The translations under genes were made by a program, and so were the position numbers. Below are positions 6,089 through 10,792 of a DNA stretch of 10,792 nucleotides, one piece after another. Source of the stretch: Oscillospiraceae bacterium (GTDB taxonomy: Bacteria; Bacillota; Clostridia; Oscillospirales; Oscillospiraceae); the NCBI GenBank assembly GCA_016290695.1, contig JAEEUX010000065.1, positions 1 through 10,792 of the forward strand, in the 5' to 3' direction. Every line of letters begins with the position of its first letter. Position 1 is the first letter of the stretch. Below the pieces are notes generated by a model. The model made no database searches. It was not told the DNA's origin and saw only the letters and a list, made by a program, of their open reading frames with translations.

Positions 6089-6310
6089 TTATTCCGCAAA
6101 AAAGCCGACGTTTTCGAGGGCGTCGATAACATCATCCTCCATATCCTCGTCCATATCGACAGACAGGCTGGATTTTTCAATATCAGCCTCGATTGGCGCG
6201 AGCTTGAAGCGCTCAAGCGCGGAATAGAGCTTCTTTACGCAGTCCTTGCAGTGGATTCTGCTCGTGCAGCTCTGGCACTCAAAGTACGATAAACTATAAT
6301 CAAAACGCAT
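6089..6310 (-). CDS. Small four-cysteine protein, heavy-metal-associated-like
   Basis: A 73-aa acidic protein. Four cysteines near the N-terminus (C12, C15, C21, C24: CQSC-x5-CKDC) are followed by a helix (VKKLYSALERF), a strand, and an acidic helix (MEDDVIDALENVGF). The CKDCVKKLYSAL part and the order beta-alpha-beta-beta-alpha resemble heavy-metal-associated (HMA) domains, where CxxC binds a soft metal; the extra upstream CxxC is not part of the standard HMA motif. The start at 6310 is chosen because AAAGG (6320-6324) is 9 nt away; the ATG at 6316 is too close and the one at 6394 would overlap the preceding gene. It follows the eight-helix membrane protein gene after 80 nt and precedes a terminator. 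Metal or redox binding is inference; it may instead be a structural zinc protein. Confidence 0.65.
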   Translation of the reverse strand: MRFDYSLSYFECQSCTSRIHCKDCVKKLYSALERFKLAPIEADIEKSSLSVDMDEDMEDDVIDALENVGFFAE

Positions 6311-6390
6311 ATTCATTTTCCTTTGCCGTAGTCTATTATTGCCGCCGGGTAAAGCCCATGCTCCTTCGGTCTTGCCCTGCGGTAAAACGC

Positions 6391-7266
6391 TCATTCGGGA
6401 AGCTCGTCGCCGTCAGGCCCTTCTTCGTAATTTTTCTCTGCTTCCTCGATTTTCTCTTCGTTCCCCTCAGTCTCCTTATCGGCCTTGATTTTTTCAGCCG
6501 GTCTGAGGTTCCAGATAAGAAGGAACATTGAAAGGCATATCTGAACGAGTATAAAGATGTAGAAATATCTGAACGCCTCGCAGGACGCCGTGGGAATGCT
6601 CATGGCGCAGAAATAAACGGCGATGGCGGAGACGGCGACCGTCGTTCTCGGGCGAGAGGAACCGAAGGCATAACCCGCCATGTAATACGTCGCGAGAGCC
6701 GCCGCGCATAGCCCGAGGAACTCGTAAATAAACTTTATCATAACCGGGTCGGCGGAGTTTTCCTTATAAGCAAGGACGAGCCAGTAGCACACAAAAAGGA
6801 TGATAACCACAGAGCAAAGCATGGTTTCCGCGCCGCTGCGCCGCAAAAATGAGAAAAGCGACATGACGAAAAACGCAATTCCGGCAAGCATAGCCATTCC
6901 CGCGAGAATCCAAACGGCTATCTCCGTACAGCGGACGCCTATGCCCATCGTATAGCATTTATACGCGCCAAAACCCGCAACGCCTATCATGAGGAAGGAG
7001 ATTATCGTCGGGATAATGTTTCCGGGATCCAGCGCCTCGTCATAAACGGGCTCGACGTCCTTGTGCTTCAAAAGCTGCGACAGCAAGATAAAGAGCACCA
7101 CCGCGAGAAGGGAGAACGCCGCCGTAAAAATGCTTATCGGGGCGTTTACAACAGGCAGACCCGTCTGCGTTTCTATCGCTGTAAGCATCTGGAATTTATG
7201 CAAGACGGCGCCCGCCGCGCCGAGCGCGATCGTAAGGAGCGTAAAAAACACGGAAAATTTCTTCAT
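6391..7266 (-). CDS. Predicted eight-helix membrane protein with acidic C-terminal tail, function unknown
   Basis: A 291-aa protein with about eight hydrophobic segments (approximately 5-24, 43-64, 86-104, 114-138, 148-166, 178-200, 206-225, 233-253) and a strongly acidic cytoplasmic-looking tail from about 257 (KADKETEGNEEKIEEAEK and onward). I do not recognise a named family, and no catalytic motif is visible. The start at 7266 is set by AGGAGG (7272-7277) 5 nt upstream; an open frame to 7329 has no comparable signal. It is the first gene of a two-gene unit with the four-Cys protein and is transcribed divergently from spoIID. Location next to spoIID hints at, but does not show, a sporulation or envelope role. 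Confidence 0.75.
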   Translation of the reverse strand: MKKFSVFFTLLTIALGAAGAVLHKFQMLTAIETQTGLPVVNAPISIFTAAFSLLAVVLFILLSQLLKHKDVEPVYDEALDPGNIIPTIISFLMIGVAGFGAYKCYTMGIGVRCTEIAVWILAGMAMLAGIAFFVMSLFSFLRRSGAETMLCSVVIILFVCYWLVLAYKENSADPVMIKFIYEFLGLCAAALATYYMAGYAFGSSRPRTTVAVSAIAVYFCAMSIPTASCEAFRYFYIFILVQICLSMFLLIWNLRPAEKIKADKETEGNEEKIEEAEKNYEEGPDGDELPE

Positions 7267-7371
7267 ATATGCCTCCTGCGGCGAATAGGCTTTTTTAGAC
7301 AAGCCCGCCGCGTATAAATAATAACACAATTTATATTATAGCACCTAATTTGAAAAAAGGAAGTGTGCATT
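7267..7371. promoter_or_regulatory. Divergent promoter region between the membrane-protein unit and spoIID
   Basis: This 105-nt AT-rich gap must carry promoters in both directions. On the minus strand TATAAT (7335-7340) is a perfect -10 box, but the hexamer at the right spacing upstream is poor (TTCCTT), so the promoter may be weak or activated. On the plus strand GTATAAA (7312-7318) and TATATTAT (7332-7339) are only loosely sigma-E-like; no strong plus-strand promoter can be named. The spoIID ribosome binding site AGGAAG is at 7358-7363. Confidence 0.35.
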
Positions 7372-8406
7372 TTGAAAAACATGGCAAGGACCTTGCTCAT
7401 TTCGTTTTTAGCTGCGCTCTCCGTTCCCGCAGCCTCCCTCGGCTTTGCCGGAAAGGGGGCGTTTTCGGCAGGCGGTGAGTTTTCCGCGGCGACACCCGAG
7501 CCCCCGGTATCCGCAGAGCCGTTTGCGGAGGCCCCTTCCGTTCCCGAACGGCTCATACAGCTTCTGGACGGGGATAAGTGCGTTTCCATCCCGCTCGAAG
7601 AGTACATAGTCGGCGTGGTCGCAGCGGAGATGCCCGCGTCATTCGAGGCAGAAGCGCTCAAGGCGCAGGCAGTCGCCGCGCGCAGCTATACGCTGTACCG
7701 TATTTCCTCCGGCGTTCACGGCGGCTGCATCTGCTCTGACCCCTCCTGCTGCGAGGCATGGCTCAGCGAGGAGGCGCTGCGCGAAAAATGGGGCGGCGCG
7801 TTCGATACGCTTTACACAAGGGTCAAGGACGCCGTCGCGGATACGGAGTCTCTCTGTCTGAGCTTCGGCGGCGAAGCCATCTTAGCGGCCTTCCATTCCT
7901 CCTCCGACGCCTTCACCGAGGACAGCGAAAACGTATTCCGCGCCGTAATGCCCTATCTGCGCTCGGTTTCGAGCCCGGAGACCGAGGCCGAGGTCCCGAA
8001 TTTCGCGTCCTCGGTTCACTTCACGCGCGAGGAGGTGAGCGACACCATCAGCCGTTGGGATGCTTCCGCCTCTATCCCCGCGTCGGGCGGCGCGCTCATA
8101 ACCGACGCTGTCCGCTCCGAGTCCGGGCGAATAATCAGGGCTAAGCTCTGTGGAAGGGATGTAAGCGGCGCCGAGCTGAGAAAAATATTCTCCCTGCGCT
8201 CGGCTAAAATGAGCTGGGAGACCGGCGACGACGGCGGCATGGACTTTTTCTGCACGGGCTACGGCCACGGCGTCGGCATGAGCCAGTACGGAGCGAAGGT
8301 CATGGCGCGGCAGGGCGCGGACTGCGCCGAAATTCTCGCGCACTATTACCCCGGAACAGAGCTTGTGCCGATAAGCGCGCTCAAATATTCACGCTTTTCG
8401 TTTTAG
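7372..8406 (+). CDS. spoIID: Stage II sporulation protein D (SpoIID/LytB domain), lytic transglycosylase
   Basis: A 344-aa exported protein. SpoIID is a membrane-anchored peptidoglycan lytic transglycosylase that, with SpoIIP and SpoIIM, thins septal wall and drives engulfment of the forespore. An N-terminal hydrophobic anchor (MARTLLISFLAALSVPAAS) is followed by a Pro/Glu-rich linker, then the catalytic domain: IPLEEYIVGVVAAEMP with the catalytic glutamate E86, LKAQAVAARSYTLY, a His/Cys zinc-type cluster (H116, C119, C121, C126, C127) and the signature GYGHGVGMSQYGA (296-308). It ends with AEILAHYYPGTEL, as the family does. I choose TTG at 7372: AGGAAG lies 8 nt before it, while GTG at 7363 is too close and ATG at 7381 too far. 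Length is normal. A vegetative SpoIID/LytB relative is less likely, because there is no extra wall-binding domain. Confidence 0.93.
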   Translation: MKNMARTLLISFLAALSVPAASLGFAGKGAFSAGGEFSAATPEPPVSAEPFAEAPSVPERLIQLLDGDKCVSIPLEEYIVGVVAAEMPASFEAEALKAQAVAARSYTLYRISSGVHGGCICSDPSCCEAWLSEEALREKWGGAFDTLYTRVKDAVADTESLCLSFGGEAILAAFHSSSDAFTEDSENVFRAVMPYLRSVSSPETEAEVPNFASSVHFTREEVSDTISRWDASASIPASGGALITDAVRSESGRIIRAKLCGRDVSGAELRKIFSLRSAKMSWETGDDGGMDFFCTGYGHGVGMSQYGAKVMARQGADCAEILAHYYPGTELVPISALKYSRFSF

Positions 8407-8412
8407 TTCCTC

Positions 8413-8441
8413 TTGCGATTTTCTTCAATTTAGTGTATAAG
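8413..8441 (+). promoter_or_regulatory. Candidate promoter of the malic enzyme operon
   Basis: TTGCGA (8413-8418) and TATAAG (8436-8441) are separated by 17 nt, in the 84-nt gap between spoIID and the malic enzyme and about 50 nt before its start codon. The match to sigma-A consensus is good but not perfect. No terminator is visible after spoIID, so read-through is possible. Confidence 0.55.
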
Positions 8442-8490
8442 TGTATATACAGGAAAAATCCGAAGAGCATACAGAAAAAGAGGAATATAT

Positions 8491-9660
8491 ATGGATTATT
8501 CAGTTCTTTCCCTTGAAAAACACAGGGAATGGCAGGGCAAGCTTGAGGTGATGCCTAAGATGAAGGTGGACAGCCGCGAAGCTCTGTCCGTGGCCTACAC
8601 GCCCGGCGTCGCCGCCCCCTGCCTCGAAATAAACAAGGATTACGCGAAAAGCTTTGACCTTACATGGCGCAGCAACACCGTCGCCGTCGTTACGGACGGA
8701 ACGGCCGTGCTCGGCCTCGGCGACATCGGCCCGGAGGCCGGCATGCCGGTAATGGAGGGCAAATGCGTCCTCTTTCATGAGTTCGGCGGCGTGAACGCCG
8801 TGCCGCTATGCCTCCGGACGAAGGACGTTGACGAGATAGTTAACGCCGTGGCGCTGCTTTCCGGCAGCTTCGGCGGCATAAATCTTGAGGATATTTCCGC
8901 GCCGCGCTGCTTCGAGATAGAGGAAAAGCTCAAAAAGCGCTGCGATATCCCCGTTTTCCATGACGATCAGCACGGTACAGCAGTCGTCGTCCTCGCGGCG
9001 CTGACGAACGCGCTCAAGCTCGTCGGCAAGGCGATGAAGGACATAAAGGTCGTCATCAGCGGCGCGGGAGCCGCCGGAACGGCGATAGCGCGGCTCCTTA
9101 TCGGCGCGGGCACGGCGGACGTTATAGTCTGCGACCGCAGCGGCGCGATTTACGCGGGCCGCGAGGGGCTCAACAGCGCGAAGGTATCGCTCGCGGAAAT
9201 ATCGAACAAGGGCCACGCCGCGGGCTCTCTCGCGGAGGTTCTTCCGGGAGCGGACGTTTTCATCGGCGTCTCCGCGCCGGGCATCGTAAATGCCGACATG
9301 GTGAAAACGATGGCGAAGGACGCCATCCTCTTCTCGCTTTCCAACCCCACGCCGGAGATAATGCCCGACGAAGCCTATCGCGGCGGCGCAGCCATCGTCG
9401 GAACCGGCAGGAGCGACCTGCCCAACCAGATAAACAACGTCCTCGCCTTCCCCGGCATCTTCCGCGGCGCGCTGGACGTCCGCGCCTCGGACATAAACGA
9501 GGAAATGAAGCTCGCGGCGGCCTCCGCCATTGCTTCTCTCGTCGGGGACAGGCTTTCCCGCGATATGATCCTCCCCGAGGCCTTTGCCCCGCGCGTAGGG
9601 AGTTCAGTCGCGGCGGCTGTAGCCGAAGCCGCCAGACGCAGCGGCGTAGCAAGGATATAA
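8491..9660 (+). CDS. Malic enzyme (NAD(P)-dependent, short bacterial form)
   Basis: A 389-aa cytoplasmic oxidoreductase that converts malate to pyruvate and CO2 with reduction of NAD(P). It is the short bacterial form without the phosphotransacetylase-like C-terminal domain. Visible active-site parts: catalytic tyrosine in SVAYTPGVA (Y36), TDGTAVLGLGDIGPEAGMPVMEGK with catalytic lysine K91, metal ligands E133/D134 in GGINLEDISAP and D159 in FHDDQHGTA, the Rossmann motif VISGAGAAGTA (188-198), and the FSLSNPTPE and PNQINNVLAFPGIFRGALD blocks. AGAGG (8479-8483) lies 7 nt before the ATG. It heads a cluster with an MBL hydrolase and a hotdog thioesterase. The acidic residue after the second Rossmann strand (VIVCDRSG, D215) leaves NAD versus NADP preference open. 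It supplies pyruvate and reducing power, or works in reverse. Confidence 0.96.
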   Translation: MDYSVLSLEKHREWQGKLEVMPKMKVDSREALSVAYTPGVAAPCLEINKDYAKSFDLTWRSNTVAVVTDGTAVLGLGDIGPEAGMPVMEGKCVLFHEFGGVNAVPLCLRTKDVDEIVNAVALLSGSFGGINLEDISAPRCFEIEEKLKKRCDIPVFHDDQHGTAVVVLAALTNALKLVGKAMKDIKVVISGAGAAGTAIARLLIGAGTADVIVCDRSGAIYAGREGLNSAKVSLAEISNKGHAAGSLAEVLPGADVFIGVSAPGIVNADMVKTMAKDAILFSLSNPTPEIMPDEAYRGGAAIVGTGRSDLPNQINNVLAFPGIFRGALDVRASDINEEMKLAAASAIASLVGDRLSRDMILPEAFAPRVGSSVAAAVAEAARRSGVARI

Positions 9661-9701
9661 CTCAGGAACATTATATTACAATTCACCGAAGGAGGCAGAT
9701 T

Positions 9702-10385
9702 ATGTCAACCGAAAACAGTAAACTCATCGTCCCCGGCGTATGGGAGCTTATGCCCGGCAAGGGCTGCTCGGCTTTCCTCGTCGCGGGCTCGGAAAAGGCT
9801 CTCGTCATCGACACAGGCATGGGTGAAACCGACATAATGGCGGAGTGCCGCGCGCTCACCGCGCTGCCCCTTGAGCTTGTGAACACGCATTACCACATAG
9901 ACCACACCGGCCGCAACGCCGATTTCGGGCGCTATTACATGCACCCGGCGGACATCGAAAAATGCTCCGTCAAGGGCGCCGAGGCCGTTCCCGTTACGGA
10001 GGGATACCGCTTTGAGCTCGGCGGCAGGACGCTTGAGGTGCTCGAAACGCCCGGTCACACGCCCGGAAGCATCTGTCTCTATGACCGCGAGGCGAAAATC
10101 ATGTTCGTGGGCGACACGGTGAGCCGCCGCCCGATTTTTCTCTGCGAGGGCGACTATGAGCTCGACGATTTCCGCAGGAGTCTCGAGCGGCTGGCGGGCT
10201 TCAGGGACGTAACCATGTACGCCGCGCACGACCCAGAGCCGAACAACTACGAAACGGCGCTAAAGCTCATAGACGCGATGGCCGAATACCGCGCCGGGCA
10301 GCTCAAGGCGCGCGAGGTTTGCTTCGGGATGACGAGCCACACGGTCTACGTTTCCGAAAACGGCACGGGCTTCCTCGTCCCGTGA
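9702..10385 (+). CDS. MBL-fold metallo-hydrolase
   Basis: A 227-aa metallo-beta-lactamase-fold hydrolase, probably cytoplasmic because no signal peptide is present. The complete metal site is visible: THYHIDHTG (H63, H65, D67, H68), H119 in ETPGHTPGS, D138 in FVGDT and H176 in YAAHDPEP. A two-metal (usually zinc) centre is therefore expected. Substrates of this glyoxalase-II-like branch include thioesters, phosphodiesters and lactones; nothing here fixes which. AAGGAGG ends 7 nt before the ATG. It lies 41 nt after the malic enzyme and 22 nt before the hotdog gene, so these are probably one transcript. A pairing of MBL hydrolase and hotdog thioesterase would suit thioester clean-up, but this is inference. 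Confidence 0.9.
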   Translation: MSTENSKLIVPGVWELMPGKGCSAFLVAGSEKALVIDTGMGETDIMAECRALTALPLELVNTHYHIDHTGRNADFGRYYMHPADIEKCSVKGAEAVPVTEGYRFELGGRTLEVLETPGHTPGSICLYDREAKIMFVGDTVSRRPIFLCEGDYELDDFRRSLERLAGFRDVTMYAAHDPEPNNYETALKLIDAMAEYRAGQLKAREVCFGMTSHTVYVSENGTGFLVP

Positions 10386-10407
10386 AATAAAGCCCGGGAG
10401 ATACGAT

Positions 10408-10792
10408 ATGGGGACGTTTAACAGTTTAGAAGAAGCCAAAAAATACTTTGAAGGCGATAAATACGCGATGATAACGGGCGCAGAGCTCGACGAGCTCTGC
10501 GACGAATACGCGCTTGCGAGCCTTCTGCTCGGCGATAAGCACAAAAACGCGAACGGCGGGATAATGGGCGGAGCCATATTCACCCTGGCGGACTTTGCCT
10601 TCGCCGTTCTCGCAAATCACCTTCACAGGCCGACGGTGGCCCAGCAGGTCAGCATTAATTTTCTCGGCGCGCCCAAGGGCAGCAGGCTATTTGCCAGAGC
10701 CGTTTGCAAAAAGGACGGGAGCAGGACGGTTTTGGTAAACATAGACGTTACGGACGATACCGGGAGAGACATCGCCCAGCTCGTGGCCACCG
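10408..10792 (+). CDS. PaaI-type hotdog-fold thioesterase, 3' truncated by window end
   Basis: The first 128 codons of a hotdog-fold acyl-CoA thioesterase related to PaaI. GGGAG (10396-10400) is 7 nt before the ATG, and the gene starts 22 nt after the MBL hydrolase. The central helix carries NANGGIMGGAIFTLADFAF (about 47-65), with the conserved asparagine (N47) and the putative catalytic aspartate (D62). Later strands QQVSINFLGAPKGSRLFARA and SRTVLVNIDVTDDTGRDIAQ follow the PaaI order. The position usually held by His in the HGG motif is Met (M53), a variant I believe is common in clostridial members. Such enzymes hydrolyse acyl- or aryl-CoA thioesters; the substrate is not known. Only a few C-terminal residues are likely missing. 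Confidence 0.9.
   Translation, partial: MGTFNSLEEAKKYFEGDKYAMITGAELDELCDEYALASLLLGDKHKNANGGIMGGAIFTLADFAFAVLANHLHRPTVAQQVSINFLGAPKGSRLFARAVCKKDGSRTVLVNIDVTDDTGRDIAQLVAT

Noticed and set aside
6311..6394. Longer start for the four-Cys protein at 6394
   Set aside because: It would overlap the preceding stop but lacks a good ribosome binding site, and the added residues (GKTEGAWALPGGNN...) look non-coding. AAAGG fits the ATG at 6310.
7288..7305. Short GGCTT/AAGCC hairpin upstream of the membrane-protein gene
   Set aside because: A five-base-pair stem is too short to call a riboswitch or attenuator.
7882..8343. Minus-strand frames opposite spoIID, malic enzyme (8806-9216) and the MBL gene (9705-10229)
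   Set aside because: All are antisense to genes with intact catalytic motifs and show no motif or start signal of their own.
1..10792. Search by eye for CRISPR repeats, transposase, phage genes, tRNA or rRNA
   Set aside because: No regularly spaced repeats, transposase motifs, attachment-site duplications or conserved RNA gene sequence were seen. The genes are ordinary chromosomal ones.

Overview
The window looks like chromosomal DNA from a spore-forming Clostridia-type Firmicute with fairly high GC. The signs are strong AGGAGG-type ribosome binding sites, a stage II sporulation protein D, a YlmC/YmxH-family sporulation protein, a YtrA-type GntR/ABC operon and an NADP-type glutamate dehydrogenase. 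An Oscillospiraceae-like gut or rumen anaerobe is plausible, but the sequence alone does not fix the genus. I see no phage, insertion sequence, CRISPR array, tRNA or rRNA.

Layout from left to right: (1) 1-1212, plus strand: the 3' end of one permease and the whole second permease of a nucleoside/simple-sugar (BMP-type) ABC importer, closed by a terminator. (2) 1243-1521, minus: a small PRC-barrel YlmC/YmxH-family gene with a possible sigma-E-like promoter. Its last codons lie inside the terminator of the importer operon. (3) 1719-3065, minus: glutamate dehydrogenase with its own sigma-A-type promoter and a strong terminator. (4) 3281-5903, minus: a four-gene operon of YtrA-type GntR repressor, ABC ATPase, permease and permease. 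Translational coupling is tight (two ATGA overlaps, then a 15-nt gap). A near-consensus promoter is overlapped by an imperfect dyad that is the likely operator. (5) 6089-7266, minus: a predicted eight-helix membrane protein and a 73-aa four-cysteine protein, followed by a GAAA-loop terminator. (6) 7372-8406, plus: spoIID, divergent from (5). (7) 8491-10792, plus: malic enzyme, an MBL-fold hydrolase and a PaaI-type hotdog thioesterase (cut by the window end), closely spaced and probably co-transcribed.

Functionally this is mostly core metabolism (ammonium assimilation, malate/pyruvate interconversion, thioester and ester hydrolysis), nutrient uptake and sporulation. The self-regulated ABC exporter-like operon may respond to cell-envelope stress. 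I did not find a convincing new defence or mobile system. The least explained parts are the four-Cys miniprotein with its membrane partner, and the ABC operon with its non-canonical ATPase signature and paired permeases.
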